Assembly (NCBI RefSeq): GCF_014076845.1
Contig: NZ_JACGUT010000010.1
Location: 117,865-181,864 of the forward strand
DNA: 64,000 nt
Source: Colwellia sp. MB3u-41
GTDB taxonomy: Bacteria; Pseudomonadota; Gammaproteobacteria; Enterobacterales; Alteromonadaceae
Direction of reading: 5' to 3'
The position numbers and the translations under genes were made by a program. Shown piece by piece: positions 1-9,648 of the stretch. Every line of letters begins with the position of its first letter. The first letter of the stretch is position 1. A model generated the notes under the pieces. The model saw only the letters and a list, made by a program, of their open reading frames with translations, had not been told where the DNA came from and did no database searches.

Positions 1-359
1 TCAACTTGACCATTTAGCAGTCGGTCGTGTGGTTTATTAAATTTGATAAAATGGTCAATCATCACTTCTTTTAGTGATGTTTCTTCACCATTATCTTGGC
101 GTTTACCGTGATAGGTCAGTAAATTATCAATGTCTTCAATCCTGTCAACGGTTAATATCCAGCCTTCATGGCTCGGAATGCTGTCACCTTGATTGAAAAT
201 AACACGGGTTAATGGTGCGTTTGCTATGGCATATTGGCGTGATTCACCGGTAGCGGTAAATATAATCGATACAAATCGGTGTTCAACCGTTAAGACCGTA
301 CCTAATCCTTGATCCGACTCTCCGTCACTTATCCATCGTTGACCAGGGTAAAAAACCAT
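1..359 (-). CDS. rapA: RNA polymerase-associated ATPase RapA (HepA), N-terminal part only
   Basis: RapA is a Swi2/Snf2-family ATPase that binds RNA polymerase and helps recycle it after transcription. Only the first 119 codons lie in the window; the gene runs off the left edge. Reading from the ATG at 357-359, the protein begins MVFYPGQRWISDGESDQG and continues with a Tudor-like N-terminal domain including LTRVIFNQGD and SHEGW. This follows E. coli RapA (MPFTLGQRWISDTESELG; VTRVMFNPGD; SHDGW) nearly residue for residue. A Shine-Dalgarno GGAG sits at 366-369 on the minus strand, eight bases before the start, which fixes the start. The helicase domains are outside the window, so integrity of the whole gene cannot be judged. 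Confidence 0.93.
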   Translation of the reverse strand, partial: MVFYPGQRWISDGESDQGLGTVLTVEHRFVSIIFTATGESRQYAIANAPLTRVIFNQGDSIPSHEGWILTVDRIEDIDNLLTYHGKRQDNGEETSLKEVMIDHFIKFNKPHDRLLNGQV

Positions 360-701
360 ATAAAACTCCAAAATTAAAATCTTGCACGGTTATAAAAAAC
401 TTGTGCAACAGAACACGCCAAAGACGGCATTAAAAAAGGGCGCTATAGTAACGTTAATCATAGCTATGATCACCAAAAAATGCAGAGAATTTATAAAACG
501 GTTCAATAAAGTTTGTCTGAGGATAAATAATCTTAAGATGTCACTTGCCAGTGATAAATTTAGCTGGCAAAGTAGAATTATCATTCAAGTAATAAGGTGA
601 TGGTTACTGTTTTTGGTTTTTTAGTCAGCAGTTGAATACTCGGTTATTAAGTTTACTTACCGATTCTTCTGTTTCTTTTAACTTAGATCGGAGATCTTTG
701 T
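360..701. other. Divergent intergenic region between rapA and the PIN-PhoH gene
   Basis: This 342-base spacer separates two divergent genes and must hold both promoters. The only firm signals are the ribosome binding sites: GGAG at 366-369 for rapA (minus) and CGGAG near 689-693 for the plus-strand gene. Short overlapping frames of 60-70 codons on both strands have no ribosome binding site and no recognisable protein features, so they are not called. Confidence 0.5.
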
Positions 702-2081
702 ATGAATGAAGAAAAAATTATTTACGTATTAGACACAAATATTTTATTACACGAACCCTTTGCTTTTCTCTCTTTTAAAGAGCATGACGTAGTCGTTCCC
801 ATGACCGTCCTTGAAGAATTAGACTCCATTAAAGACCGCCAAAAAGATGTTAGTCGAGATGCCCGTGTTGCTATACGCGCACTTGAAGACGTACTTGTCC
901 ACGCCACACCTGAAGAAGTACTCGCGGGTGTTAAATTACCTCAAAATGACGCAGAACATCCCAGTGGTTGTTTATCTATTTTCAATGATTATACGTTGGA
1001 GCAAAAAACAGGTTGTTTATCTTTCAATGAAAATGACAATCGTATTATTAATGCCGCTTTATATATACAGGAGAAAAAAGCGTCTAATAAAGTGGTGCTA
1101 GTGACTAAAGACATTAATATGCGTTTAAAAGCTAAAGGGGCTGGTTTAGCTTATGTTGAAGATTACCGAACAGATCAACTTATTGATGATATTAAGTTTT
1201 TAACTAAAGGTTATCATAAATTTGAGGGGGATTTTTGGCAACATGTCAATGAGTGTGAAAGTGAAACAGAAGGTCGAAATACCACCCACTATATTAAACG
1301 TGATGTACTCCCCAATACTTATATGAATGAATACCTTATTGATGATAGCGAACACTTTGCGGGTAAAGTCATTGGTTGGGACGATGACAAACTTGCGGTA
1401 ACAGATTTGAGTCGAGAACGTTTAATGGCGAAACAGGCATGGGGTATCCATCCAAAAAATATCTACCAAGGTATGGCAATGGACGCTTTACTCGACCCTA
1501 CAATAGATTTAGTCATTCTTACGGGCCCCGCGGGGTGTGGAAAAACACTATTAGCATTGGCATCAGCGCTTGAACAAGTCATAGAACGTGGCTTATACGA
1601 TAAAGTTATCGTAACACGTAGTACCCCTGAAATTGCCGAATCTATCGGCTTCTTACCCGGTACAGAAGAAGAAAAAATGGCACCTTGGTTAGCGGCAATA
1701 ACAGATTCATTAGAAGTCTTACATAAACAAGATGAAAATATGAATGGCAGCCTTGATTACATTATGGAAAAAGCCAACATTCAATTTAAGTCAGTGAACT
1801 TCATGCGTGGTCGAAGTATTCAGCATTCTTTGGTGTTACTCGACGAATGTCAGAACTTAACCGCATCGCAGTTAAAAACGATTATCACGCGTTGTGGTGA
1901 AGGGACAAAACTCGTGTGTTCAGGTAATCTTGCGCAAATCGATAGTAATTATTTAACACCTGTTACGTCAGGGCTTACTTATATTGTTGAACGCTTTAAA
2001 AATTTTTCAGGTAGCTCAACAATCAACTTAAATGGGGTGGTCAGAAGTCGGTTAGCTTCTTTTGCAGAGGAAAATTTATAG
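702..2081 (+). CDS. PIN domain-PhoH ATPase fusion (PhoH2-type, YlaK-like)
   Basis: The protein joins an N-terminal PIN ribonuclease domain (about residues 1-140, with the acidic start YVLDTNILLHEP and a later TKDINMRLKA) to a C-terminal PhoH P-loop ATPase. The Walker A motif GPAGCGKT lies at residues 275-282 and a Walker B-like segment LVLLDECQN follows. Proteins with this PIN-PhoH order are known as PhoH2 and have been described as RNA helicase/ribonucleases, linked in some bacteria to toxin-antitoxin-like control. The length of 459 aa is normal for the family. The ATG at 702 is preceded by GGAG at a good distance. An AT-rich hairpin follows the stop. No antitoxin-like partner is visible upstream, so it appears to be a stand-alone gene. 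The cellular substrate is unknown. Confidence 0.93.
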   Translation: MNEEKIIYVLDTNILLHEPFAFLSFKEHDVVVPMTVLEELDSIKDRQKDVSRDARVAIRALEDVLVHATPEEVLAGVKLPQNDAEHPSGCLSIFNDYTLEQKTGCLSFNENDNRIINAALYIQEKKASNKVVLVTKDINMRLKAKGAGLAYVEDYRTDQLIDDIKFLTKGYHKFEGDFWQHVNECESETEGRNTTHYIKRDVLPNTYMNEYLIDDSEHFAGKVIGWDDDKLAVTDLSRERLMAKQAWGIHPKNIYQGMAMDALLDPTIDLVILTGPAGCGKTLLALASALEQVIERGLYDKVIVTRSTPEIAESIGFLPGTEEEKMAPWLAAITDSLEVLHKQDENMNGSLDYIMEKANIQFKSVNFMRGRSIQHSLVLLDECQNLTASQLKTIITRCGEGTKLVCSGNLAQIDSNYLTPVTSGLTYIVERFKNFSGSSTINLNGVVRSRLASFAEENL

Positions 2082-2105
2082 GGGTGATAGTTGTTTAGAT
2101 ACTAA

Positions 2106-2139
2106 GATAAAAAAGGCTCATTTTTGATCCTTTTTTATC
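2106..2139 (+). terminator. Probable terminator after the PIN-PhoH gene
   Basis: Perfect 11-base arms (GATAAAAAAGG and CCTTTTTTATC) are separated by a 12-base loop, 25 bases after the stop codon. The second arm contains the T-run itself, so the stem is weak and rich in A-T pairs. It is a plausible but not strong intrinsic terminator. Confidence 0.5.
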
Positions 2140-2250
2140 AGTGATCTTTGCACGACTTAGTCTGTAGACTAGTTATCAAAGCATATTTTCAGTAAGATGT
2201 CTTATTCTAAGTGAATAACAAATTATCAGAATAAATATGAGGTTGTCGCA

Positions 2251-5200
2251 TTGTTTGGTAAGTATTCTAAAGAACAGGTATTTAGTCGTTACAATCGCTC
2301 TGTTTTAGCGGTATTTATTGTTATAATATTCATTGCGGTTTCGATAGCTTCTTACCGATATTTTGTTGAGCTAGACTCTTACCAAACTCGAGAACTTCGC
2401 ACGTTAACTACACGTGCCAAACAGTTAGAAAACACCCTTATCTTGGGATTGAAAAGCATCGCAGGAATAAAAAAGTTTGCAAATTATCACCTTTCTTTTC
2501 CTGAAGAGTTACTCTCCACCACACCGCCACTTACACAAGATGGTGATGAATTCTATTTAAAGAAAAATAGTCGAGACTCATTCGCACACCGTAAAAATTA
2601 TCGAGGAAGTATTACAGGAATAGGTCAAGTTGCTGATTTTGATGAGTTACAAAATCAGGAATTAGCAATGGCTAATGCATTAACTCCTGCTTTTATTATT
2701 GCAAAAAATTCAATTAAAGAATCTACTTGGTTTTATTATGTGTCTTTAAATCAATTTGTCAGTCTTTACCCTTGGATAGGTCGTGAGAGTTGGCGATTTT
2801 CAGAACACAATCTTAATAATAACAATATTAATAGCATTAAAGCGCTGTTACCGGGAGAGAACAACTTTTTTTGGTCGCCACCTTATTTAGATTCAGCAGG
2901 GAAGGGGTTAAGCTCTTCATTAGGGACATCAGTCTATCGCAATAAAAAAATAGCAGGTGCGGTGCTAGTGGATTTTAGCCTATCAAGTTTAAGTGATAGT
3001 TTGCCTGAGATTAATAAACCCAATCAAGGGCTTGTGCTCATTGATGAAAAAAACAACATACTTATTCATAAAACAGCAGATAACAAAGCTTTATCAACGA
3101 AAATCACTTGGCAAGATATTGCACCAAAGCAACTCATCAATTATTCCTCCAAGCGTCTCAATAAATTACCAAATAGTTATCGAGTGGGTTCATGGCTTAT
3201 TCAAAAATATCAATTACCTATAAACGGTTGGGTGTTACTTAAGTATCAGCCTTATCAAGACTTTACTGCCCCTATTTTGAACCGCTTCATTGTGATGCTT
3301 ATTTTGCTATTCTTAGGGCTATTTGCGTTTATGAGTATCATTTATGTTGTTACGCGCAAAACGTTTATGAAGCCGACTAAAGAATTTATCAATCATATTG
3401 AACATTGTTCGCAGGGTGATCCTGGTAAAGTAAAGCCGCCTGCTGACTGGTCGTATTGGTTTAAAATTGTTGAAGATATTTTTGGACAAAATCGTACGTT
3501 ATTACAGCAACTTAAAGATCAGAATATTATTCTCGACACGCGGGTTAATGAGAAAACCCAAGCGCTACGTCTTAAAAGTGAACAGCATCAACGTGACTAT
3601 GCTTTGTTGCGTTCAGTGATGGATGCTATTCCAGATTACATTATTTTTAATGATTTAGATGGGACAATGATTGGTTATAACAAAGCGTTTGAAAACTTTG
3701 TTCAAGCGACCTCTTTAGATCTTATTGGTAAGTCTAGTGACGAAGTGGTCTGTCTTGAGTTAGGGCAATCATTAGTTTCAATGTCGGCGGCGTCGTTAAC
3801 CCGAAAAACGGATCAAGGATTAGCACAGGTCGTTGAAACCTCATCTAATACCTATGAAGTTTTTAGTAATCAGCTTTATAGCCAAACAGCTGAAATTGTT
3901 GGCACTATTAATTTAGTTCGAGATGTTACTGCGCAATATGCAGCGAATATCGCTTTGGAACAAGCAAAAAACCAAGCCGAGTATGCTAACCAAGCAAAAA
4001 GTCAGTTTTTAGCCAACATGAGTCATGAAATACGTACACCCATTAACGCGATTAAAGGTATGTTATTTCTATTAGCAAGAACACGGTTAACCAATGAGCA
4101 GAAGCAATATTTATTAAATGCAGAGGGGGCATCAGTATCATTGCTTCACTTGGTTGATGAAGTACTCGATTTAGCTAAAATAGAATCGGGGAATATGTCT
4201 ATGGTAAAAATGCCAGAGAGTATTGATACAATCGTTGACCAAGCGGTTAAACTAAATATTGGTATGATCAGCGAGAAGCAATTATCTCTGAAAATTAATA
4301 TTGATTTTGATGTCCCCGATATTGTCTTAACTGATGGTATGAGACTGGTTCAAGTACTGACAAACTTACTGAATAATGCCATGAAGTTCACCCCTCAAGG
4401 TGAAATTTCACTCAGCGTCGAAAGGGTTGATTCAACCACTCGTTTTTTAGAAAGTACGCTTGCTCATTCACCCGTTTTTGTTCGCTTTATTGTTGCTGAT
4501 ACCGGCATAGGTATTGCTAAAGATAAGCAAGGGCATTTATTTGAAGCGTTTCGTCAAGCTGATGAGTCAATGACTCGCGAGTATGGTGGTTCAGGATTAG
4601 GCTTGTCTATTTGTCAGCAAATTGTCAACCTTTTATCGGGTGAAATTTCACTGGAAAGTGAATTAGGTACAGGGACTATATTCAATTTTGTTCTCCCTTT
4701 TAATGTTGTCCAAGACAACTCATCAAAAGAGGCATTAGCGCTAACGTTATGCAGCTTTCCTCTAGGTTTATCTGAATCGTTAAAAGAAAGCTTATCAGCA
4801 TATCAAATAAAACACGTTAATATTACATCGTTATCAGGACTTAAAAATTATAAGAATGATAAATATGTCGCTATTCTTATTGACGAAGATGATATTAATG
4901 AAAATCTGGAAGAAATATATAAAACCTGCCTTGATAATCAAGTGTTATTGGCAATAAGTCATCAAATGGCGAATGGAATATCGTCGCAGATAATCGAACG
5001 AATTGAAACATTAAAACTTCCTTATGTGTTGCTAGAAAAACCCCTTTATCGAAGCTTTATCCGTAAGCTCTTCTTGGCGGTCTACAACAAAGAACTTGTG
5101 GTAAAAAATATCGATAATCAATTGCTTGCCGATAAAATAAATCCACAAGAACGTAATGATTTAAGAGGTATTACTGTTTTACTTGTTGAAGATAATTTAG

Positions 5201-5544
5201 TGAATCAGCTAGTCGCAAAAGAACTACTAAGAATGATGCAAGCTAATGTTATTATTGCTGAAAATGGTAAAGAGGCACTGGATGTTCTGGCGAGTAAGGA
5301 TCAAGGTATCGAAGTGGTACTTATGGACATTCAAATGCCAGTGATGGACGGGTTAACAGCGGCTCGTCAAATTCGTCAACAAAAAGAATTTGATCATTTA
5401 CCCATTATTGCCATGACGGCTCATGCTCGCCAAGAAGACAAAGAAAGAAGCTTTGCGGCAGGCATGAATAAGCATATGGCAAAACCTATTAATGCTGAAT
5501 TACTACTTTCTGGTATTTTAGAAGTTCTTAATAAACAGGCTTAA
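2251..5544 (+). CDS. Hybrid sensor histidine kinase with periplasmic sensor, PAS, HisKA, HATPase and REC domains
   Basis: This membrane-bound hybrid kinase should sense a periplasmic signal and pass phosphate from a histidine to its own receiver. Visible order: TM1 at about 17-38, a periplasmic region of about 300 residues with Cache-like character, TM2 at about 346-367, a PAS domain at about 451-565, HisKA with NMSHEIRTPINA (His592), HATPase with an N box (NLLNNAMKF, about 705) and G boxes DTGIG (about 750) and GGSGLGLSI (about 779). A poorly conserved receiver-like stretch follows, and then a C-terminal receiver with LLVEDN and phospho-acceptor Asp1026 in LMDIQMPVMDG. The start is TTG at 2251, backed by TGAGG eight bases before it. 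No HPt domain is present, so a separate phosphotransfer partner is expected. The stop codon abuts the stop of the convergent gene. The ligand cannot be told from sequence. Confidence 0.92.
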   Translation: MFGKYSKEQVFSRYNRSVLAVFIVIIFIAVSIASYRYFVELDSYQTRELRTLTTRAKQLENTLILGLKSIAGIKKFANYHLSFPEELLSTTPPLTQDGDEFYLKKNSRDSFAHRKNYRGSITGIGQVADFDELQNQELAMANALTPAFIIAKNSIKESTWFYYVSLNQFVSLYPWIGRESWRFSEHNLNNNNINSIKALLPGENNFFWSPPYLDSAGKGLSSSLGTSVYRNKKIAGAVLVDFSLSSLSDSLPEINKPNQGLVLIDEKNNILIHKTADNKALSTKITWQDIAPKQLINYSSKRLNKLPNSYRVGSWLIQKYQLPINGWVLLKYQPYQDFTAPILNRFIVMLILLFLGLFAFMSIIYVVTRKTFMKPTKEFINHIEHCSQGDPGKVKPPADWSYWFKIVEDIFGQNRTLLQQLKDQNIILDTRVNEKTQALRLKSEQHQRDYALLRSVMDAIPDYIIFNDLDGTMIGYNKAFENFVQATSLDLIGKSSDEVVCLELGQSLVSMSAASLTRKTDQGLAQVVETSSNTYEVFSNQLYSQTAEIVGTINLVRDVTAQYAANIALEQAKNQAEYANQAKSQFLANMSHEIRTPINAIKGMLFLLARTRLTNEQKQYLLNAEGASVSLLHLVDEVLDLAKIESGNMSMVKMPESIDTIVDQAVKLNIGMISEKQLSLKINIDFDVPDIVLTDGMRLVQVLTNLLNNAMKFTPQGEISLSVERVDSTTRFLESTLAHSPVFVRFIVADTGIGIAKDKQGHLFEAFRQADESMTREYGGSGLGLSICQQIVNLLSGEISLESELGTGTIFNFVLPFNVVQDNSSKEALALTLCSFPLGLSESLKESLSAYQIKHVNITSLSGLKNYKNDKYVAILIDEDDINENLEEIYKTCLDNQVLLAISHQMANGISSQIIERIETLKLPYVLLEKPLYRSFIRKLFLAVYNKELVVKNIDNQLLADKINPQERNDLRGITVLLVEDNLVNQLVAKELLRMMQANVIIAENGKEALDVLASKDQGIEVVLMDIQMPVMDGLTAARQIRQQKEFDHLPIIAMTAHARQEDKERSFAAGMNKHMAKPINAELLLSGILEVLNKQA

Positions 5545-6570
5545 TTATTGTTCCTCATCAATGAATGCGGTGTCTTTTTGTTCAATTGTCTTTTGGGGTT
5601 GAGGTTTTACTTTTGCATGGAATAGCTCTGCAGTGAAATGCCCGTTACCTACGGCTAATTCAGATACCTGTGCTATTTCACCTAAAGGTAGTAGTCTCGG
5701 GCCTGTTGGCTCAGCAAGTACATATGTTATTTCATCAATAACGATTGTTTGGTCATTAGCTTGCACAGGTATTTTTATACCCAATAAAGCGTGATTATCA
5801 ATAAAGACTAAAATCATTTTTATACGTGGCATCAGACTGCGCAGAATCGCAGCCGTTAGTGTTACTTTGCTGTCACAATCTCCTTGGTTTTCCCATAGTA
5901 GTTTTAATGGCGGATTAAATCCGGCACCAGAAGCGGTTACCCTTGATTCTAACGTTGCGTAAGGAATACTTTGTACAAACCCCAGAACATAGTCAGTAAC
6001 CTTACGAATGTTTTTTATTAAAAATTTTTCAAGAATTATTGGCTTAACTGACTTTAAATCGATGCTCGAAATACTTGCAAATTGGCTATGATTTGGTTTT
6101 ACCGCGTTTATTTGATCGTGAGTTACAAATTGATGATAATAATTATTTGCTAAATATTGATCACTTAATTCTTGCTTTAACTTATAAACTCTAGCGTAAG
6201 CGGCATTGATTGTTTGGTTGTTTCGTCCTTTTATGACAATTTCACCGTCATCGGTATTTTTGCTAAAATTGATCATTACGCCATTAATAGGCTCTGCACG
6301 CAGCTTTTTTTGTAGCGCATTATTAATTGAGAATTTTGCCATTTCAGGCTTAAACACTTTGAAATTTCTGAAACGATCAAACAATGCTCGCTTAGCCATT
6401 ATAAACTGCAGGTTTTGCGTGTCACCTTGATAGTCGAGCCATTGATAATTAAATTGATAGTTGTCACCTTTTTCTATTTTTGAAAAGGCAAGTTGATCGG
6501 CAAAAGCCAAAGAGGGCATAAAAAAGTAAAGAACTATGCAAAGAATTTTATTTAAAATATCGCGAGTCAT
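5545..6570 (-). CDS. Secreted transglutaminase-like cysteine-fold protein of unknown function
   Basis: The protein starts with a signal peptide (cleavage near LAFA|DQ, about residue 24) and is predicted to act in the periplasm or beyond. A transglutaminase-like core is suggested by QGDCDSK with Cys232, then DNHALLGI with a candidate catalytic His, then a third acidic position near VIDEITYVLAEPTG. These appear in the Cys-His-Asp/Glu order of the transglutaminase/protease superfamily. The first 150 residues resemble no family I recognise. The gene is convergent with the hybrid kinase, with no spacer between the stop codons, so a shared function is not implied. Whether it is a peptidase, a crosslinking enzyme or an inactive relative is open. 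Confidence 0.7.
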   Translation of the reverse strand: MTRDILNKILCIVLYFFMPSLAFADQLAFSKIEKGDNYQFNYQWLDYQGDTQNLQFIMAKRALFDRFRNFKVFKPEMAKFSINNALQKKLRAEPINGVMINFSKNTDDGEIVIKGRNNQTINAAYARVYKLKQELSDQYLANNYYHQFVTHDQINAVKPNHSQFASISSIDLKSVKPIILEKFLIKNIRKVTDYVLGFVQSIPYATLESRVTASGAGFNPPLKLLWENQGDCDSKVTLTAAILRSLMPRIKMILVFIDNHALLGIKIPVQANDQTIVIDEITYVLAEPTGPRLLPLGEIAQVSELAVGNGHFTAELFHAKVKPQPQKTIEQKDTAFIDEEQ

Positions 6571-6703
6571 CGAGAATAATCAAACCACTAACAAAAATAT
6601 AATCTAATCTAACATTAACGCATTTTTACTTTTCATACCAATGGCAAAGTGATGACGGAATATTTAATCGTTGACGCTTTACTTTTAAGGAGATTTTGCT
6701 ATA

Positions 6704-6721
6704 TTCAAACACATGTTTGAA
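6704..6721. promoter_or_regulatory. PsrA-like palindromic operator upstream of the acyl-CoA dehydrogenase
   Basis: The perfect inverted repeat TTCAAAC-ACAT-GTTTGAA lies 62 bases before the acyl-CoA dehydrogenase start. It fits the CAAAC-N4-GTTTG form reported for PsrA, the TetR-family repressor of fatty-acid degradation genes in gammaproteobacteria. The match to the motif and the position before a beta-oxidation gene are seen directly; PsrA control is inference because no psrA gene is in the window. Confidence 0.6.
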
Positions 6722-6783
6722 ATGATTGTTTCAAAAGTTAAATTAATGTTATTTGTAGTAACATAAAAAACGAGGAGAATACC

Positions 6784-8565
6784 GTGGCTGATTATCAAGC
6801 ACCATTAAAAGATATGAATTTTTTGTTATATGATGTTTTTTCAATGGAAGCAATGTGGCAGTCAATGCCTAGCTTATCTGAACATGTTGATCGCGAGACA
6901 GCACAAGCCATTTTACAAGAATGTGCCAAAATAGCTGAACAAGAAATTGCACCTCTCTCACGCCAAGGCGATGAAATTGGTGTGAGCTTCAATGAAGGAA
7001 AGGTAACGACTGCTCCTGGCTATAAAGAGGCATTTAAAACTTATTCTGACGGTGGTTGGACAAGTTTAGGTGGTGAACCTGAATTTGGTGGCATGGGTAT
7101 GCCTAAAGTCATTACTGCATTACACGAAGAAATGCTGTGTTCAGCTGATATTGCTTTTTCATTATATCCAGGATTAACGGCAGGTGCTGGTTTATCTATT
7201 GCTAAACATGCGACAGATGAATTAAAAGAGCGTTATTTAACGCGCTTATATGCTGGCGACTGGATGGCAACGATGTGCTTAACTGAACCACATTCCGGTA
7301 CTGATTTAGGTTTGATTTATACCAAAGCTATTCCTCAAGAAGATGGCAGCTTTGCGGTCACAGGTACAAAAATATTTATTACTGCTGGTGAACATGATAT
7401 CACTGAAAATATAGTCCATTTAGTACTGGCAAAATTACCGGGTGCACCAGCGGGCCCTCGTGGTATTTCACTCTTTTTAGTGCCAAAATATCAAGTTAAT
7501 GAAGATGAGTCTTTAGGCGATTTTAACAATGTTACTTGTGGATCAATTGAGCACAAAATGGGTATCCATGCTTCTGCAACTTGTGTAATGAATTTTGATG
7601 GTTCAAAAGGTTACTTGGTCGGTGAAGAAAACAAGGGTCTAGCTTGTATGTTCACCATGATGAACTTTGAGCGCATCGGCGTCGGCATCCAAGGTATTGG
7701 TGCGGCAGAACGTTCATACCAGAACGCTTTAGAATATGCTAAAGAACGTTTACAAGGTCGTTCACTGTCGGGTGCTAAATACCCAGAAAAAGCAGCTGAT
7801 CCTATCATTGTTCATGGTGACGTTCGTCGTATGTTACTTAACATGAAGGCATTAACTGAAGGTTCACGAGCATTGTCTACGTATATTTCAATGACACTCG
7901 ATATGGCAACTTATGGTGAAGGTGAATTAAAAGCTAAGGGCGAGAGTTTGTCTGCACTTATGACACCTTTAGCAAAAGCTTTTTTTACTGATTTAGGTCT
8001 CGATAATACGGTTGCAGGTCAACAAATATTGGGTGGCCACGGTTATATTCGTGAATGGGGACAAGAACAGTTAGTGAGAGATGTTCGCATTGCACAAATA
8101 TATGAAGGCACTAATGGTATTCAAGCGATGGACTTATTAGCGAGAAAAGTCGCGGCAAGTAAAGGCGAATTGATGCAGGTTTTTATCAATGAAGTGAACA
8201 CTTACATTGAGCAAACATCAGCAACTAATATGCAAGAATTTATCCAGCCGTTAAAAGATGCCAATATTGATTTAGCTGAATTAACCCAGCATATTCTTAA
8301 AGCCGCGCAAGGCAATATTGAAGAGTTGGGTACATCAGCTAACGATTATTTACATGTCTTTGGTTACACGGCAATGGCATTTGTTTGGGCAAAAATGGCT
8401 GAGTCAGCTTTGGCTCAAGAGGGTTCAAGTGATGAATTTTACGAAAGTAAAATAAAAACAGCGCGCTACTACTTTGCACGTTTGTTGCCACGTCGTTTGT
8501 CACTCGCAGCGTCTATTAAAGCGGGTTGTGATACGTTATTTGATTTAGATGAACACTTGTTCTAG
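6784..8565 (+). CDS. Acyl-CoA dehydrogenase, long form (FadE/DmdC-like)
   Basis: FAD-dependent acyl-CoA dehydrogenase that introduces the alpha-beta double bond in acyl-CoA during fatty-acid or related thioester breakdown. The 593-aa length, the N-terminal segment before the catalytic core and the extra C-terminal helical domain place it in the long subfamily often annotated as 3-methylmercaptopropionyl-CoA dehydrogenase (DmdC). Family motifs include MCLTEPHSGTDLG for FAD and substrate contacts, and YEGTNGIQ with the likely catalytic base Glu441. The start is GTG at 6784 with AGGAG at 6772-6776. A PsrA-like palindrome upstream and a strong terminator downstream make it a single-gene unit. The substrate (medium- or long-chain acyl-CoA, or methylmercaptopropionyl-CoA) cannot be settled from sequence. 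Confidence 0.93.
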   Translation: MADYQAPLKDMNFLLYDVFSMEAMWQSMPSLSEHVDRETAQAILQECAKIAEQEIAPLSRQGDEIGVSFNEGKVTTAPGYKEAFKTYSDGGWTSLGGEPEFGGMGMPKVITALHEEMLCSADIAFSLYPGLTAGAGLSIAKHATDELKERYLTRLYAGDWMATMCLTEPHSGTDLGLIYTKAIPQEDGSFAVTGTKIFITAGEHDITENIVHLVLAKLPGAPAGPRGISLFLVPKYQVNEDESLGDFNNVTCGSIEHKMGIHASATCVMNFDGSKGYLVGEENKGLACMFTMMNFERIGVGIQGIGAAERSYQNALEYAKERLQGRSLSGAKYPEKAADPIIVHGDVRRMLLNMKALTEGSRALSTYISMTLDMATYGEGELKAKGESLSALMTPLAKAFFTDLGLDNTVAGQQILGGHGYIREWGQEQLVRDVRIAQIYEGTNGIQAMDLLARKVAASKGELMQVFINEVNTYIEQTSATNMQEFIQPLKDANIDLAELTQHILKAAQGNIEELGTSANDYLHVFGYTAMAFVWAKMAESALAQEGSSDEFYESKIKTARYYFARLLPRRLSLAASIKAGCDTLFDLDEHLF

Positions 8566-8597
8566 TCCTCTAAAATTTTCATTTAAATAGTATCATT

Positions 8598-8632
8598 AAA
8601 AAAGGCGCTATCATTTATGATAGCGCCTTTTT
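8598..8632. terminator. Bidirectional intrinsic terminator
   Basis: A-run, stem GGCGCTATCA, loop TTTA, stem TGATAGCGCC, then T-run. It sits between the acyl-CoA dehydrogenase and the convergent small secreted-protein gene and can stop transcription from both sides. Confidence 0.9.
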
Positions 8633-8657
8633 ACTCTGTTTTTGCAACGATTTACGA

Positions 8658-9320
8658 TTAGAAAGTATAGGTTGTACCAAACACAGCGACTTGTTCTTTT
8701 TGCATATTATAAACGGGCCGGATATTCGATGATTCTTCATGAGCTGTAGAGGTTAGTCCGCCAGTTAAAGACCAATTACTGTTGATTGAGTACTGTCCTA
8801 AAATGCCAAACCTAGCATAAGATTTTGAACCCGTGGCTTTTGTGGCAGCTGTTTCGCGAGAAACAAAGTCATTACTATAAAACTGATAAATGGAATGCTC
8901 ATTCAAAGACTCTATTTTTGCGGTGACAAGTAAGATGAAATTTTCTTCTTGTAGTACCCTATAGCTGCCTTGAATAAAAAAAGCTTGCTCACTGACTTGG
9001 TCGACTTTTTTGGTTAAAAAACCACTTTGGGCACTAAATGCGTCATTTTCAAAAATGACAGCAACTTGATGCGTTTCAAGCTTGTTCATTAATGGTGTAT
9101 TTGGAGGGCTGATATTTTCGTTTGAAATGGGGAAACCTAATGCTTCTAAATCATAGGCTTGATTTAATGAATTAAAAATTAATGCCGAGTTGGCCCAGTC
9201 GCTAATTAATGCTCCATCAATAATGCGATTGGAATTTTTTTCCTCGCTATAAGCGTGTGCATTAAATAATACACCGACTATAAATACCATTGATAAGATT
9301 AATTTTATAAATATTTTCAT
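8658..9320 (-). CDS. Secreted or outer-membrane protein of unknown function
   Basis: I do not recognise a family. With the ATG at 9318-9320 the protein has about 220 residues and opens with a clean signal peptide (KIFIKLILSMVF, then VLFNAHA|YSEE). This start is chosen over a TTG 54 bases upstream because it puts the signal peptide at the N-terminus and has AGG nine bases before it. The C-terminal half alternates polar and hydrophobic residues (SYARFGILGQYS, NWSLTGGLTST) and ends GTTYTF, a terminal aromatic residue as in outer-membrane beta strands. A small beta-barrel or an outer-membrane-associated protein is therefore possible. It stands alone and converges on the acyl-CoA dehydrogenase. 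Confidence 0.65.
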   Translation of the reverse strand: MKIFIKLILSMVFIVGVLFNAHAYSEEKNSNRIIDGALISDWANSALIFNSLNQAYDLEALGFPISNENISPPNTPLMNKLETHQVAVIFENDAFSAQSGFLTKKVDQVSEQAFFIQGSYRVLQEENFILLVTAKIESLNEHSIYQFYSNDFVSRETAATKATGSKSYARFGILGQYSINSNWSLTGGLTSTAHEESSNIRPVYNMQKEQVAVFGTTYTF

Positions 9321-9648
9321 TAAATAACCTATTGGAAGAATTAAGACTTTTATGCTCTTTTTAACTATAGGCAAGTATTATAAAAAAGGCGTTATTTTTA
9401 AGAGGAATATTACTTTATTAGCTTATTTGTTGATATTTATAAGGATTAAAGTTAATGAACAACAGAAAAAAAACAGAACTAAAGTGGCATTAATAAAATA
9501 TAAATAGATCATTAATGCGCTTTATTGTAGCAATTTAGTGGCTGATTTAGCTTTACGGCATCGTTTGCTCTTTTGGAGCACCGCAAATAGTCAGTTATAA
9601 TTATATACAGAGATAAAAGCATATAATATTGAATTAATAAGGGAAGTC

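Noticed and set aside
382..600. Overlapping 72-codon (plus) and 64-codon (minus) frames in the rapA/PhoH spacer
   Set aside because: No ribosome binding site on either, unlikely composition, and they cover the only space available for two divergent promoters.
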